Source: Mycolicibacterium mucogenicum DSM 44124
GTDB lineage: Bacteria > Actinomycetota > Actinomycetes > Mycobacteriales > Mycobacteriaceae
Length of the DNA: 64,000 bases
Assembly (NCBI RefSeq): GCF_005670685.2
Contig: NZ_CP062008.1
Coordinates: 6,014,001 to 6,078,000, forward strand
Direction: 5' to 3'
Below, piece after piece: positions 34,767-44,795 of this stretch. The notes beneath the pieces were generated by a model. The model had not been told where the DNA came from, did not search any database, and was given only the letters and a program-made list of their open reading frames with translations. The position numbers and the translations under genes were made by a program. Positions within the stretch are counted from its first letter, which is position 1. Every line of letters starts with the position of its first letter.

Positions 34767-37234
34767 GGCGGCGGCGGGGGGCCAGGCTGGTTCGGGTCGC
34801 CACCACCCGGAGGCGGCGCATCCTGGTGCGGGGCAACCTGCATGGTGGTCGGCGGGCCGAACGGAATCGTGATGCCCGGCGCGACGACGAGCGTCGGCTG
34901 GACCACCGTCTCGGTCGGTGCACCCGGCGGCGGACCCTGCTGATCATCCGGCGTCGGCGGCTTGACCACCGGCGGCGCCTGCGGCACGCCCGCGTACCCG
35001 CCGATGGCGGTCGGCTTGGGGAACGACTCGTTGTCGGTGCCCTTCAGCGCCCCGTCCATTGTCGACTTCCAGATGTCCGACGGCAGGCCCGAGCCGTACA
35101 CCGGGCCGCCGCCCTTGTTCACCAGCGGCTGCGTCCCGGCCGTCGTACCGACCCACACCGCAGTGGACAGCGACGGCGTGTAGCCGACCATCCACGCGTC
35201 GCGGTTGGCGCCGGTGTCGCCCAGCTGCACCGTGCCGGTCTTGGCCGCCGACGGCCGGCCGCCGGCCAGGTTGTGGCCGCGTGAGTAACCGGCGATGGGC
35301 TGCATCGCCGAGGTCACGTTGTCGGCGACGGCCTTCGGAATCCGTTGCTCACCCGAGTTGTCCTGGGACGCCGCGTCGAACAGCACCTGCCCGTCGCCGT
35401 TGACGACCTTCTGTACGAAGTGCGGCTTGTGGTACTCGCCGGACGCCGCCAGCGTCGCGTACGCGGACGCCATGTCCAGCGCACGGCTCTGGTACTGGCC
35501 CAGCACGACACCGTTGTTGGGCGGGCCGCCCTTGCCGTCCTCGGACAGCGTGTGCTCGACGCCCGGGAAGCTGTCGGCGACACCGGCCTTGTGCGCGGCG
35601 TCGGCGACGTCCTGCGCGCCGTGCTTGAGCTTGAGCATCAACCGGTAGTAGCTGGTGTTCAGCGACCGCTTGAGCGCCTCGGCGATGCTGCAGGTACCGC
35701 AGCCCTCACCTTCGACGTTGGTGATGTTGATGCCGTTGACCGTCACCGGCGAGCTGTCGACCTGGTACCCCAGCCCGATCCCCTGCTCCAGCGCCGCGAC
35801 CAACGCGAAGACCTTGAACGACGAACCCGTCGGCAGACCGGCCTGCGCGAAGTCGAAGCCGTTGGCGTCGGAGCCGCCGTAATACGCCTTGATGCCACCG
35901 GTGTGCGGGTCGACCGACACCACCGCGGCCCGCATGTCGTCGGCCTGGCCGTCCAGATACTTCGACACCGCGTCCTCGGCCGCCGACTGCGCCTTCGGGT
36001 CGATGGTCGTGGTGACCTGCAGCCCCTCGGTGTTCAGCGCCTGCTCGTTGATGTTGAAGATGCTCTGCAGCTCCTTCATCACCTGCCGCTGGATCAATCC
36101 GTTGGGGCCCTCGGTCTGGTTCTGCTGCCGGGCCTGCTCAGGCGGGACGGTGGCCGGGAACTTCTGCTGTGCGCGGTCCTCCTTGGACAGCGCGCCCATG
36201 GTCACCATGCCGTCGAGCACCCAGTTCCAGCGCTCGGCGGCGCCCTCCGGGTCGACGGCCGGGTCCAGGGTCGACGGCCGCTGGATCAGCGCCGCGAGCA
36301 GCGCCCCCTCGGCCACGTCGAGCTGCTCGACGGGTTTGCCGAAGTACGCCTTCGACGCCGCGCCGATGCCGTAGGTGCCGCGGCCGAAATAGATGATGTT
36401 CAGGTACGCCTGCAGCACTTCGTCTTTCGACCACTGCCGCGACATCTTGGTGGCGATCACCAGTTCCTTGGCCTTGCGGACCAAGCCGCCCACGCCGGAA
36501 CGGGCGTCACCCACCAACGCGTTCTTCACGTACTGCTGCGTGATGGTCGACCCGCCCTGCAGGTCGCCACCGAAGATGTTGTTCTTGAACGCCCGCGCGA
36601 AGCCGGAGAACGAGAAGCCCGGGTTGGTGTAGAAGTCCCGGTCCTCGGCGGCCATCACCGCGTTGCGGACGTGCACCGGGATCTGGTCGATGTTGACGTC
36701 GACCCGGTTGCCCTCCGGCGGCACGAACTTCGCGAGCTCGGTGCCGTCGCTGGCCAGGATGGTCGACACCTGGTTGGTGCGGATGTCGCCCGGCTTGGGG
36801 ATGTCGACGATGAGGTACGCCATCGCGAACGTGACGATCGGCAGTACCAGCAGCACCACGGCGCCCGCGTAACAGAGCCGGCGGAACACCTTCCAGTTCC
36901 ACTTGAACTGCGGCAACTGCGGACCGCCGGACTTCCCGCCACCGGTCCGCGGGGGTGGCGGCGGCGGCGACTTCGGCGGCGGATTCATGCCCGCGCTCGC
37001 GCTCATCGGGGGCTGGCCCGGCCGCTTGGTGCCGTCGAGCGCGGCCTTCACGGCGTCGATCGGATCGCGCAGCCGCGGATCGTCGGCCTTACCGACCGGC
37101 GGCAGGATCATGGTGCGCCGGTCATCCGGCGGCACGGGTCCCGGGCGTCCTTGCGGTGCGCCCGCGCCCGGTCCTCTGGTCGCGTCCTTGTCCGATCGGC
37201 TGTGGCGCCCAGCCCCGCCCACTCCGTCACTCAC
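34763..37234 (-). CDS. ponA1: Bifunctional penicillin-binding protein PBP1A (PonA1)
   Basis: An 823-residue class A PBP building and cross-linking peptidoglycan. A Pro-rich cytoplasmic tail (1-115) is followed by a membrane anchor at about 121-143, the GT51 domain (VMAAEDRDFYTNPGFS, GGSTITQQYVKNAL) and the transpeptidase with GSSFK (SxxK), SLNTSYY (SxN) and KTGT. The C-terminus is a Pro-rich tail. GTG at 37234 is chosen; it overlaps the upstream DUF5318 gene by 8 bases. A later ATG (residue 42) is possible. Core gene with the same neighbours in M. tuberculosis. Confidence 0.95.
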   Translation of the reverse strand: MSDGVGGAGRHSRSDKDATRGPGAGAPQGRPGPVPPDDRRTMILPPVGKADDPRLRDPIDAVKAALDGTKRPGQPPMSASAGMNPPPKSPPPPPPRTGGGKSGGPQLPQFKWNWKVFRRLCYAGAVVLLVLPIVTFAMAYLIVDIPKPGDIRTNQVSTILASDGTELAKFVPPEGNRVDVNIDQIPVHVRNAVMAAEDRDFYTNPGFSFSGFARAFKNNIFGGDLQGGSTITQQYVKNALVGDARSGVGGLVRKAKELVIATKMSRQWSKDEVLQAYLNIIYFGRGTYGIGAASKAYFGKPVEQLDVAEGALLAALIQRPSTLDPAVDPEGAAERWNWVLDGMVTMGALSKEDRAQQKFPATVPPEQARQQNQTEGPNGLIQRQVMKELQSIFNINEQALNTEGLQVTTTIDPKAQSAAEDAVSKYLDGQADDMRAAVVSVDPHTGGIKAYYGGSDANGFDFAQAGLPTGSSFKVFALVAALEQGIGLGYQVDSSPVTVNGINITNVEGEGCGTCSIAEALKRSLNTSYYRLMLKLKHGAQDVADAAHKAGVADSFPGVEHTLSEDGKGGPPNNGVVLGQYQSRALDMASAYATLAASGEYHKPHFVQKVVNGDGQVLFDAASQDNSGEQRIPKAVADNVTSAMQPIAGYSRGHNLAGGRPSAAKTGTVQLGDTGANRDAWMVGYTPSLSTAVWVGTTAGTQPLVNKGGGPVYGSGLPSDIWKSTMDGALKGTDNESFPKPTAIGGYAGVPQAPPVVKPPTPDDQQGPPPGAPTETVVQPTLVVAPGITIPFGPPTTMQVAPHQDAPPPGGGDPNQPGPPPPP

Positions 37235-37658
37235 TGGCGGTGCGCGCTTTCGAGCGCGCCGCACGGGTGCCGCGAGGCTTCGCCGCCTTCGGGGGACTCG
37301 GCGTCCCTAATACATATGACTTGACCAAATGATTCCAACTGCAAGTGCGGCATACCTCCACCACGTGAACCGCGAATTCGTCGAACTTGGCGGCCAGCAG
37401 GACGAGCTCCTCGGTGCTGCGGGCCGAACCCGACACCGCTCCGAGATGATCACCGAACACCCACGACACCAATGTCAGTGGTTCCTTCCGGCAGATCGGG
37501 CACATCACCGAACTGGTACGACCATGAAATTTTGCTGCGCGCAGCAGGTAGGGGTTGGCATCACAAACCTCGGTGACGCCGGTGCGCCCCGAATAGACCT
37601 CGGCCAGCAGCGACCTGCGCCGGAGCGCATAGTCGACCACCTGCCGCTGCAATCGCAC
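37227..37658 (-). CDS. DUF5318-family zinc-ribbon protein (Rv0049-like)
   Basis: A 143-residue soluble protein. Two cysteine pairs, MCPICRKE at about 83 and VCRTCSWNH at about 122, would form a zinc ribbon; the N-terminal half is helical (QRQVVDYALRRRSLLAEVYS). The C-terminus is Arg/Lys/Pro-rich. GTG at 37658 is preferred because the family starts at VRLQRQVVDYAL; the longer frame is not conserved. It overlaps ponA1 and is probably co-transcribed with it. Confidence 0.82.
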   Translation of the reverse strand: MRLQRQVVDYALRRRSLLAEVYSGRTGVTEVCDANPYLLRAAKFHGRTSSVMCPICRKEPLTLVSWVFGDHLGAVSGSARSTEELVLLAAKFDEFAVHVVEVCRTCSWNHLVKSYVLGTPSPPKAAKPRGTRAARSKARTASE

Positions 37659-37803
37659 GTTGACCAGAGTACGTCGGGCACCGCAGCGCCGATGCGTGAT
37701 GGCACGCATGTAGCCGGGTTGTGGCCGGCTCGATAGGTGCGGTGGCAAAAGGGCTTGTGGCCGGGCTCACGCAGGCGCGCCACCTGACCTTTACGCTTTC
37801 CCG

Positions 37804-38658
37804 GTGGCCACCGCAGCGACCCGGGCGAAAGACAGCGACCGCAACGACACCTGCCAGATTCTGGACACGGCACTGGCCGACGGCCAGCTGTCCGCCGAGG
37901 AGCACCGGCAGCGCGTCGCGGCGGCCACCAAGGCCGTCACCCTCGGAGAACTGCGCTCGCTGGTGACCGATCTGCAGACCGCGAACGCGTCGGTCAAGCT
38001 GCCCAACTTGAAGACCGGCGCCGGTCGGCCCGTCCGCACGACGGGTTGGGGCATCCTGGCCGCCGGCGCCGCGGTGATGCTCGTCGTCGGCGTCGCGATC
38101 GGTTGGGGTATCTACGCCGCGCCCGGCCAGTCCCCGCTGACCGCCGCGGAGGACCCGGGTGCCAAGCCCGACGGCGTCGCTCCCCTGGTGCTGACCCCGC
38201 CGCGCCAGCTGCAGTCGCTCGGCGGGCTGACCGGGTTGTTCACCCAGATGAAGAAGAAGTTCGGCGACACCACCGGCTACGAGCTGACCGTCTATGAGGA
38301 CTACGCGATCCTCGAGCGCCCCGACCCGGGTGAGCCCCGCCGGGTGCTGCGGTACGACTACCGCGGCGGCTGGGACGACCCCGACACCACGACCGTCAGC
38401 AGTGACGAGCGTGTCGTCGACCTGGGCAAGTTCGACGTCGAGAAGATCACCGGAATCCTGCACGGCGCCCCGGAGACCCTGGGCATCAAGCGCAACGAGA
38501 TCAACACCGTCTACCTGATCTTCAAGGCCGGCAAGGACAGCACCGCCCCGCCGGACACCGTCGCGATCTCGATCTACGTGTCCGGAAAGTTCAACAACAG
38601 CGGCTACATCGACCTGGATCCCGAAGGCAACACGAAGCGCATCAACTACCCCGGCTGA
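37804..38658 (+). CDS. DUF1707 membrane protein (Rv0048c-like)
   Basis: A 284-residue protein. Residues about 10-62 form a DUF1707 domain (DTCQILDTALADGQLSAEEH, then RVAAATKAVTLGELRSLVTDL), a short helical module of actinobacterial membrane proteins. One membrane segment lies at about 78-100 (GWGILAAGAAVMLVVGVAIG), followed by a mature extracytoplasmic domain of unknown fold. GTG start at 37804. It diverges from the DUF5318-ponA1 operon. Confidence 0.82.
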   Translation: MATAATRAKDSDRNDTCQILDTALADGQLSAEEHRQRVAAATKAVTLGELRSLVTDLQTANASVKLPNLKTGAGRPVRTTGWGILAAGAAVMLVVGVAIGWGIYAAPGQSPLTAAEDPGAKPDGVAPLVLTPPRQLQSLGGLTGLFTQMKKKFGDTTGYELTVYEDYAILERPDPGEPRRVLRYDYRGGWDDPDTTTVSSDERVVDLGKFDVEKITGILHGAPETLGIKRNEINTVYLIFKAGKDSTAPPDTVAISIYVSGKFNNSGYIDLDPEGNTKRINYPG

Positions 38659-38711
38659 TTCGCCCCGTGTTCGGCCGGTGTTGACGGCCGCATCGAATGT
38701 CGTTCATCTCC

Positions 38712-38738
38712 ATATGCGGCTCGATTGGCCGCGTATAT
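38712..38738. promoter_or_regulatory. Dyad upstream of padR
   Basis: ATATGCGGC (38712-38720) and GCCGCGTATAT (38728-38738) form an imperfect dyad with a 7-base centre, in an AT-richer patch 86 bases before the padR GTG. It could be a PadR autoregulatory operator or the terminator of the preceding gene; the lack of a T run slightly favours an operator. Confidence 0.35.
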
Positions 38739-38823
38739 ATCGGCGCGATACTATTGCGCGAGGTGTTGAAGCGTCCTAGCGCTCAATATGCGATGTCGTC
38801 AATTAATGTCGGGAGGTGACACT

Positions 38824-39396
38824 GTGCTGGAGCTGGCCATCCTGGGGCTTCTGCTGGAGTCCCCTATGCACGGCTATGAGCTGCGCAAACGGCTGACCGG
38901 TCTGCTCGGCGCGTTCCGGGCGTTCTCGTACGGCTCGTTGTACCCGGCGTTGCGTCGCATGCAGGCCGACGGCCTGATCGTCGAAGACGCGGCACCGCTC
39001 GGTTCGACGAAGGTGCGTCGCGCGCGTCGCGTCTACCAACTCACCGACGCCGGCAAGCAACGGTTCACCGAACTCGTCGCGGACACCGGCCCCCAGAACT
39101 ACACCGATGACGGATTCGGTGTGCACTTGGCGTTCTTCAACCGGACTCCCGCCGAAGCCAGGATGCGAATCCTGGAAGGGCGGCGCCGTCAGGTCGAGGA
39201 ACGTCGCGAAGGTCTGCGCGAGGCGATCGCACGGGCCAGCAGTTCACTCGACCGCTACACCCGGCAGCTGCATCAGCTCGGGCTCGAGTCCAGTGAACGC
39301 GAAGTGAAATGGCTCAACGAGCTGATTGCTGCCGAGCGCGTGGCAACTGCCGGACCGACGGCGCCGCCGTCACAAGGCCACGCCGACCAAACCTGA
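38824..39396 (+). CDS. PadR-family transcriptional regulator (Rv0047c-like)
   Basis: A 190-residue winged-helix PadR protein: [22 protein letters not shown] is the signature, followed by [19 protein letters not shown]. The C-terminal part is a coiled dimerisation region (about 120-165). GTG at 38824 is preceded by GGGAGGTG. It lies 53 bases upstream of ino1, as in M. tuberculosis, so it probably regulates inositol synthesis. Confidence 0.92.
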   Translation: MLELAILGLLLESPMHGYELRKRLTGLLGAFRAFSYGSLYPALRRMQADGLIVEDAAPLGSTKVRRARRVYQLTDAGKQRFTELVADTGPQNYTDDGFGVHLAFFNRTPAEARMRILEGRRRQVEERREGLREAIARASSSLDRYTRQLHQLGLESSEREVKWLNELIAAERVATAGPTAPPSQGHADQT

Positions 39397-39449
39397 GCGC
39401 ACCCGCCCACGGCGAACGCACTGAAAGAGTAGGAAAAGGAGACCGTCAC

Positions 39450-40538
39450 ATGTCTGAGTCGAATGAGGTTCGGGTCGCAATCGTCGGCGTAGGCAACTGC
39501 GCGGCGTCGCTCGTCCAGGGCGTGCAGTACTACCAGGACGCCGATGCGAACTCAACGGTGCCGGGTCTGATGCACGTGAAGTTCGGCCCGTACCACGTCC
39601 GCGACGTGAAGTTCGTGGCCGCGTTCGACGTGGACGCCAAGAAGGTCGGCTTCGACCTCTCCGAGGCCATCTTCGCCTCCGAGAACAACACCATCAAGAT
39701 CGCCGACGTGCCGCCGAGCGACGTCATCGTGCAGCGCGGCCCGACCCTCGACGGCATCGGCAAGTACTACGCCGACACCATCGAGGTCTCCGACACCGAC
39801 CCGGTCGACGTGGTCAAGGCCCTCAAGGACGCGAACGTCGACGTCCTGGTCTCCTACCTGCCCGTCGGTTCCGAAGAGGCCGACAAGTTCTACGCCCAGT
39901 GCGCCATCGACGCCAAGGTCGCGTTCGTCAACGCCCTGCCCGTGTTCATCGCTTCGGACCCGGTGTGGGCCAAGAAGTTCGAGGACGCCGGCGTGCCGAT
40001 CGTCGGCGACGACATCAAGAGCCAGGTCGGTGCAACCATCACCCACCGCGTGATGGCCAAGCTGTTCGAGGACCGCGGCGTCACCCTGGACCGCACCTAC
40101 CAGCTGAACGTCGGCGGCAACATGGACTTCAAGAACATGCTCGAGCGCGAGCGCCTGGAGTCCAAGAAGGTCTCGAAGACGCAGGCCGTCACCTCGAACC
40201 TGACCGGCTCGCTGGCCGACAAGGTCTACGACAAGAACGTGCACATCGGCCCGTCGGACTACGTCGCCTGGCTCGACGACCGCAAGTGGGCGTACGTGCG
40301 CCTCGAGGGCCGCGCCTTCGGTGACGTGCCGCTGAACCTCGAGTACAAGCTCGAGGTGTGGGACTCCCCCAACTCGGCCGGCATCATCATCGACGCCGTG
40401 CGCGCCGCCAAGATCGCCAAGGACCGCGGCCTCGGCGGCCCGATCCTGCCGGCCTCGGCCTACCTGATGAAGAGCCCACCGGTGCAGGTCGCCGACGACC
40501 TCGCCCGCACGCAGCTGGAAGCCTTCATCGAGGGGTAA
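39450..40538 (+). CDS. ino1: Myo-inositol-1-phosphate synthase
   Basis: A 362-residue NAD-dependent synthase converting glucose 6-phosphate to inositol 3-phosphate, the first step toward phosphatidylinositol, mannosides and mycothiol. [18 protein letters not shown] binds [15 protein letters not shown] and the KSPPVQ region near the C-terminus belong to the active site. ATG at 39450 has AGGAAAAGGAG upstream. It follows padR and ends in a strong terminator. Confidence 0.97.
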   Translation: MSESNEVRVAIVGVGNCAASLVQGVQYYQDADANSTVPGLMHVKFGPYHVRDVKFVAAFDVDAKKVGFDLSEAIFASENNTIKIADVPPSDVIVQRGPTLDGIGKYYADTIEVSDTDPVDVVKALKDANVDVLVSYLPVGSEEADKFYAQCAIDAKVAFVNALPVFIASDPVWAKKFEDAGVPIVGDDIKSQVGATITHRVMAKLFEDRGVTLDRTYQLNVGGNMDFKNMLERERLESKKVSKTQAVTSNLTGSLADKVYDKNVHIGPSDYVAWLDDRKWAYVRLEGRAFGDVPLNLEYKLEVWDSPNSAGIIIDAVRAAKIAKDRGLGGPILPASAYLMKSPPVQVADDLARTQLEAFIEG

Positions 40539-40552
40539 TTATCGACGTCAGA

Positions 40553-40591
40553 GTGGGCGGCCAGGTGAAACCTGGTCGCCCACTTTGTGTT
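40553..40591 (+). terminator. Intrinsic terminator of padR-ino1
   Basis: A 14-bp stem with one G-U pair: GTGGGCGGCCAGGT (40553-40566) against ACCTGGTCGCCCAC (40570-40583), loop GAA, then TTTGTGTTT. It lies 15 bases past the ino1 stop, the clearest rho-independent terminator in the window. Confidence 0.9.
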
Positions 40592-40724
40592 TGAGGCCAC
40601 GGGGCGACCGGGACCGATGTTGTGAGACTGGCCACAACCGCATTTTAAACTGGATTGAGTCCAAAAAAAGCGGCTAAGGTGGGTACTCGTAAGAGACATC
40701 CGACAGACCCGAAGAGAGGTTCTC

Positions 40725-41288
40725 GTGGCCCTGATCAACAAGCAGATCAAGCCGTTCTCCGCGACCGCATACAAGAACGGCACCTTCATCCCCGTGTCGG
40801 ACGCCGACATCCAGGGCAAGTGGGCCATCTTCTTCTTCTACCCGGCCGACTTCACCTTCGTCTGCCCGACCGAGCTCGGCGACCTCGCCGACCACTACGA
40901 GGAGCTGCAGCGCCTCGGCGTCGAGGTGTTCTCGGTCTCCACCGACACCCACTTCACCCACAAGGCGTGGCACGACTCGTCCGACACCATCGGCAAGATC
41001 CAGTACGCCATGATCGGTGACCCGACCCTGCAGATCAGCACCAACTTCGAGGTGCTCCGTGAAGACCAGGGCCTGGCCGACCGCGGCACCTTCCTGGTCG
41101 ACCCCGACGGCGTCGTCCAGTTCACCGAGGTCACCGCCGAGGGCATCGGCCGCAACGCCGCCGAGCTGGTCCGCAAGGTCAAGGCTGCCCAGTACGTGCG
41201 CAACCACCCGGGCGAGGTCTGCCCGGCCAAGTGGGAAGAGGGCGAAGAGACCCTGGCCCCGTCGCTGGAACTCGTCGGCAAGATCTAA
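40725..41288 (+). CDS. ahpC: Alkyl hydroperoxide reductase peroxidase subunit
   Basis: A 187-residue typical 2-Cys peroxiredoxin of the enterobacterial AhpC type. Peroxidatic Cys in [12 protein letters not shown] at about residue 47, resolving Cys in GEVCPAKW near the C-terminus. GTG start with GAGAGG upstream. Followed by ahpF, its dedicated reductase. Mycobacteria more often carry ahpC with ahpD near oxyR; this copy sits instead between ino1 and an Rv0045c-like esterase gene and may be an insertion into a conserved block. A 186-base upstream gap holds its promoter. Confidence 0.95.
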   Translation: MALINKQIKPFSATAYKNGTFIPVSDADIQGKWAIFFFYPADFTFVCPTELGDLADHYEELQRLGVEVFSVSTDTHFTHKAWHDSSDTIGKIQYAMIGDPTLQISTNFEVLREDQGLADRGTFLVDPDGVVQFTEVTAEGIGRNAAELVRKVKAAQYVRNHPGEVCPAKWEEGEETLAPSLELVGKI

Positions 41289-41303
41289 TTCCGCTCTGCT
41301 GAT

Positions 41304-41339
41304 GGCGGTACGGGCCCGGTTCGCCCGGCCCGTACCGCC
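41304..41339 (+). promoter_or_regulatory. Stable hairpin between ahpC and ahpF
   Basis: GGCGGTACGGGCC (41304-41316) and GGCCCGTACCGCC (41327-41339) form a perfect 13-bp stem with a 10-base loop, 15 bases past the ahpC stop. No T run follows, so it may act as a partial terminator or as a 3' stabiliser that leaves more ahpC than ahpF message. Confidence 0.6.
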
Positions 41340-41417
41340 CCCCAGAACTGCTTCACCCCAACATCTTTCGGGCCGCGAACGGCCCAGCCATTCCTATCCT
41401 CGATGGAGTTGATCCGC

Positions 41418-42989
41418 ATGCTCGACACCTCACTCGCCGGCCAATTGAAGTCCCTGCTGGAGCGGCTGACCGTGCCGATCGAGCTGGTGTCCTCCCTCGA
41501 CGACGGTCCAAAGTCCGCCGAGCTCGCCGAACTGCTCACCGAGATCGCGGCGATGTCGGACAAGATCACCTACGCGCGCACCGACGACGACGCCCGTCGG
41601 CCGTCGTTCGCCATCCGCCGCACCGGCACCGACGTCGAGGTGCGGTTCGCCGGCATCCCGCTGGGCCACGAGTTCTCGTCGCTGGCCCTGGCCCTGCTGC
41701 AGGTCGGCGGATACCCGTCGAAGGAAGCCCCCGAACTGCTCGAGCAGGTCCGGAACCTCGACGCCGACCTGCACTTCGAGACCTACTTCTCGCTGTCCTG
41801 CCAGAACTGCCCCGACGTGGTGCAGGCGCTGAACCTGATGGCGATCCTCAACCCCCGCATCAGCCACGTCGCCATCGACGGCGCGCTGTTCAAGGACGAG
41901 GTCGAACAGCGCAAGGTGCTGGCTGTCCCCACCGTCTTCCTCAACGGTGAAGTGTTCGACTCGGGCCGCATGACCCTCGAGCAGATCATCGGCAAGGTCG
42001 ACGTCGGCGCCGCACAGCGCACCGCCGAGGCGATCGCCGAGAAGGAGCCCTTCGACGTGCTGGTCGTCGGCGGTGGCCCCGCGGGCGCCGCGGCCGCAAT
42101 CTACGCCGCCCGCAAGGGAATTCGCACCGGCGTGGTCGCCGAGCGCTTCGGCGGCCAGGTGCTGGACACCATGTCGATCGAGAACTACATCTCCGTCCCG
42201 CACACCGAGGGGCCGAAGTACGCCGCCGCGCTGGAAGCTCACGTCAACGAGTACGACGTCGACGTCATGAAGACGCAGCGCGGCGCGAAGCTGCTGCCCG
42301 CGCTCGACGAGGGCGGGCTCATCGAGATCTCGCTGGAGAGTGGCGCCTCGCTGACGGCCCGCACCGTCATCCTGTCGACCGGTGCCCGCTGGCGCGCGAT
42401 GGACGTGCCGGGTGAGGCCGAATACCGCAACAAGGGCGTCACCTACTGCCCGCACTGCGACGGGCCGCTGTTCAAGGGCAAGCGCGTCGCCGTCGTCGGC
42501 GGCGGCAACTCCGGCGTGGAGGCCGCGATCGACCTCGCCGGCGTCGTCTCGCACGTGACGCTCATCGAGTTCGACTCGGTGCTGCGCGCCGACGAGGTGC
42601 TGCAGCGCAAGCTGCGCAGCCTGCCGAACGTCGACATCCTGCTGAGCACGCTGACCACCGAGGTCCTCGGCGACGGCGACCAGGTGACCGGCCTGACTTA
42701 CCAGGACCGCACCACCGGCGAGTCGCACCAGCTCGACCTGCAGGGCGTCTTCGTCCAGATCGGCCTGCTGCCCAACACCGAGTGGCTCGAGGGCAGCGTC
42801 GAGCTGTCCAAGCGCGGCGAGATCGTCATCGACGAGCGCGGCCAGACGTCGGTCCCCGGTGTGTTCGCCGCCGGTGACTGCACGACGGTGCCGTTCAAGC
42901 AGATCGTCATCGCCGCCGGCGCCGGTGCCACCGCAGCCCTGTCGGCGTTCGATCACCTGATCCGGACCACCGCCCCGGTCGGTAGCTGA
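41418..42989 (+). CDS. ahpF: Alkyl hydroperoxide reductase flavoprotein subunit
   Basis: A 523-residue AhpF, the NADH-dependent disulfide reductase for AhpC. N-terminal tandem thioredoxin-fold domain with SCQNCPD at about residue 130, then the FAD domain ([20 protein letters not shown]), a redox-active TYCPHCDGP and NAD-binding [17 protein letters not shown] at 41418 is chosen: GGAG lies 9 bases upstream and the family starts MLDT. Separated from ahpC by 129 bases with a hairpin. Confidence 0.95.
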   Translation: MLDTSLAGQLKSLLERLTVPIELVSSLDDGPKSAELAELLTEIAAMSDKITYARTDDDARRPSFAIRRTGTDVEVRFAGIPLGHEFSSLALALLQVGGYPSKEAPELLEQVRNLDADLHFETYFSLSCQNCPDVVQALNLMAILNPRISHVAIDGALFKDEVEQRKVLAVPTVFLNGEVFDSGRMTLEQIIGKVDVGAAQRTAEAIAEKEPFDVLVVGGGPAGAAAAIYAARKGIRTGVVAERFGGQVLDTMSIENYISVPHTEGPKYAAALEAHVNEYDVDVMKTQRGAKLLPALDEGGLIEISLESGASLTARTVILSTGARWRAMDVPGEAEYRNKGVTYCPHCDGPLFKGKRVAVVGGGNSGVEAAIDLAGVVSHVTLIEFDSVLRADEVLQRKLRSLPNVDILLSTLTTEVLGDGDQVTGLTYQDRTTGESHQLDLQGVFVQIGLLPNTEWLEGSVELSKRGEIVIDERGQTSVPGVFAAGDCTTVPFKQIVIAAGAGATAALSAFDHLIRTTAPVGS

Positions 42990-43010
42990 GCGCTCCACGG
43001 CTCGGGCGTA

Positions 43011-43925
43011 GTGTCCGAAGACGTGGCCCAGGAGATTTCTGACGACGACCTGCTGACGCTCGACGAGTTCGCGCTGCTGCCCGAGAACGCCGAGCAGATC
43101 GGGGCCGACGGTCCGCTGCCGACGGTGTCGCGGCTCGACGACGGCCCGATCAGCATGCTGAAGTGGGGCGTCGCGGCACCTGAGGTGGTGTTCCTGCACG
43201 GCGGTGGGCAGAACGCCCACACCTGGGACACCGTGATCCTGGGTCTCGGGGTCCCGGCGCTGGCCATCGACCTGCCCGGGCACGGGCGCTCGGCGTGGCG
43301 CGAGGACGGCGACTACGGCCCCAAGCTCAACGCGGAAACGCTGCGGCCGGTGCTGCGGGCGCACGCCCCCGACGCCCGGCTGGTGGTCGGCATGTCCCTC
43401 GGCGGGCTGACGGCGCTGCGGATCGCGGCGACCGAGCCGGCCCTGGTGCCCGAGCTGGTACTGGTCGACGTCACGCCGTCGGCCCCCGAGCGCCACGAGC
43501 AGATGACGCAGGCGCAGCTGGGCGCCGTCGCGCTGGTGAAGGGTGACCGGAACTTCCCCAGTTTCCAGGCGATGCTCGACGTCACCGTCGCGGCGTCACC
43601 ACACCGCAGCCGGAACTCGTTGCGGCGCGGTGTGTTTCACAACGCCAAGCAACTCGACGACGGCACCTGGACCTGGCGCTACGACGCGTTGCGCGTCGGC
43701 GATGGTTTCAGCGGGCTGTGGGACGACGTCCCGTCGATCACCATGCCGACCACGCTGGTGCGCGGCGCCAAGTCGTACTTCGTCCACGACGACGATGCCG
43801 CCGCTTTCGCGGCCGGCGCGCCGGGTTTCCGGCAGACCCACGTGGTCGCCGATTCCGGGCATTCCGTGCAGGGCGATCAGCCGGCCGCGCTCGTCGAAAT
43901 CCTGCGGGGCGTCCTCGGCGGCTAG
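43011..43925 (+). CDS. Alpha/beta hydrolase esterase (Rv0045c-like)
   Basis: A 304-residue hydrolase. HGGGQNAHTWD is the oxyanion segment, GMSLGG the nucleophile elbow, and the His in DSGHSVQGDQP completes the triad. Size, motifs and position between ino1 and an F420 LLM gene fit the mycobacterial esterase Rv0045c. GTG at 43011, 22 bases after ahpF, so it may be reached by ahpCF read-through here. 9 bases before the next gene. Confidence 0.85.
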   Translation: MSEDVAQEISDDDLLTLDEFALLPENAEQIGADGPLPTVSRLDDGPISMLKWGVAAPEVVFLHGGGQNAHTWDTVILGLGVPALAIDLPGHGRSAWREDGDYGPKLNAETLRPVLRAHAPDARLVVGMSLGGLTALRIAATEPALVPELVLVDVTPSAPERHEQMTQAQLGAVALVKGDRNFPSFQAMLDVTVAASPHRSRNSLRRGVFHNAKQLDDGTWTWRYDALRVGDGFSGLWDDVPSITMPTTLVRGAKSYFVHDDDAAAFAAGAPGFRQTHVVADSGHSVQGDQPAALVEILRGVLGG

Positions 43926-43934
43926 CGTGGGGTC

Positions 43935-44717
43935 ATGACCCTTCCCATTCGCATCGGGGTTCAACTGCAGCCCCAGCACTCCTCCAACTACGGCTTCATC
44001 CGCGACGCGGTCCGGCGCGCCGAGGACCTCGGCGTCGACGTCGCCTTCAACTGGGACCACTTCTTCCCGCTGTACGGCGACCCCGACGGCGCACACTACG
44101 AATGCTGGACCATGCTGGGCGCCTGGGCCGAGCAGACGTCGCGCATCGAGATCGGCGCGCTGGTCACCTGTAACTCGTACCGCAACCCGGAACTGCTGGC
44201 CGACATGGCGCGGACCGTCGACAACATCTCCGACGGGCGGCTGATCCTGGGCATCGGATCGGGCTGGAAAGAGAAGGACTACGACGAGTACGGCTACGAA
44301 TTCGGTACGGCCGGAAGCAGACTCGACGACCTGGCAGCGGCCATGCCGCGCATCGTCTCGCGGCTGGGCAAGCTGAACCCGCAGCCGGTGCGCGAGATCC
44401 CGGTCCTGATCGGCGGGCAGGGCGAGCGCAAGACGCTGCGGCTCGTCGCGCAGTACGCGCAGATGTGGCACAGCTTCACCACGGCGGCGACCTACCCGGA
44501 GAAGGCCGCCGTGCTGGACCGGCACTGCGCCGACATCGGCCGCGACCCGAGCACCATCGTCCGCTCGGCCGGCGTCGACAACAGCGGCGAGGGCCTGATC
44601 GCCAACGCCGAAGCCCTTACCGCGCTCGGTGTTTCATTGCTGACGGTGGGCGTCAACGGGCCCGACTACGACCTGACCGACGCCGAGACGCTGGTCCGGT
44701 GGCGCGACACCCAGTAG
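43935..44717 (+). CDS. LLM-class F420-dependent oxidoreductase (Rv0044c-like)
   Basis: A 260-residue bacterial-luciferase-fold oxidoreductase. IRIGVQLQPQHSSNYGF is the first strand and DVAFNWDHFFPLYGDP the substrate-side segment; LILGIGSGWKEKDYDEYGYE is the LLM family motif. Probably F420-dependent as for most mycobacterial members. It follows the Rv0045c-like gene by 9 bases; the two form a conserved pair. Confidence 0.85.
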   Translation: MTLPIRIGVQLQPQHSSNYGFIRDAVRRAEDLGVDVAFNWDHFFPLYGDPDGAHYECWTMLGAWAEQTSRIEIGALVTCNSYRNPELLADMARTVDNISDGRLILGIGSGWKEKDYDEYGYEFGTAGSRLDDLAAAMPRIVSRLGKLNPQPVREIPVLIGGQGERKTLRLVAQYAQMWHSFTTAATYPEKAAVLDRHCADIGRDPSTIVRSAGVDNSGEGLIANAEALTALGVSLLTVGVNGPDYDLTDAETLVRWRDTQ

Positions 44718-44795
44718 TGGGGGCTGCCCGGCCGGATGAATTCCCGGCGAGCTGAAGCCGCTGCATTCGGCCGGGTACCGGCTAGGTTGACCTGC

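Noticed and set aside
33076..34947. Continuous minus-strand frame that would fuse upstream sequence to the SRPBCC protein as a 779-residue product.
   Set aside because: The upstream part is out of frame with the GT87 gene it covers and reads as Arg/Gly-rich shadow; GTG at 33075 has a good ribosome-binding site.
35345..37324. A 659-codon plus-strand frame opposite ponA1.
   Set aside because: Composition is typical of antisense shadow, and ponA1 has all PBP motifs on the other strand.
40591..40725. Possible OxyR or Fur operator upstream of ahpC.
   Set aside because: An AT-rich stretch and a short TGGA/TCCA dyad are present, but nothing matches a known consensus well enough to call.
41430..43496. 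A 688-codon open frame on the minus strand opposite ahpF and the esterase gene.
   Set aside because: It is antisense to two well-identified genes, has no domain, and arises from high GC third-position bias.
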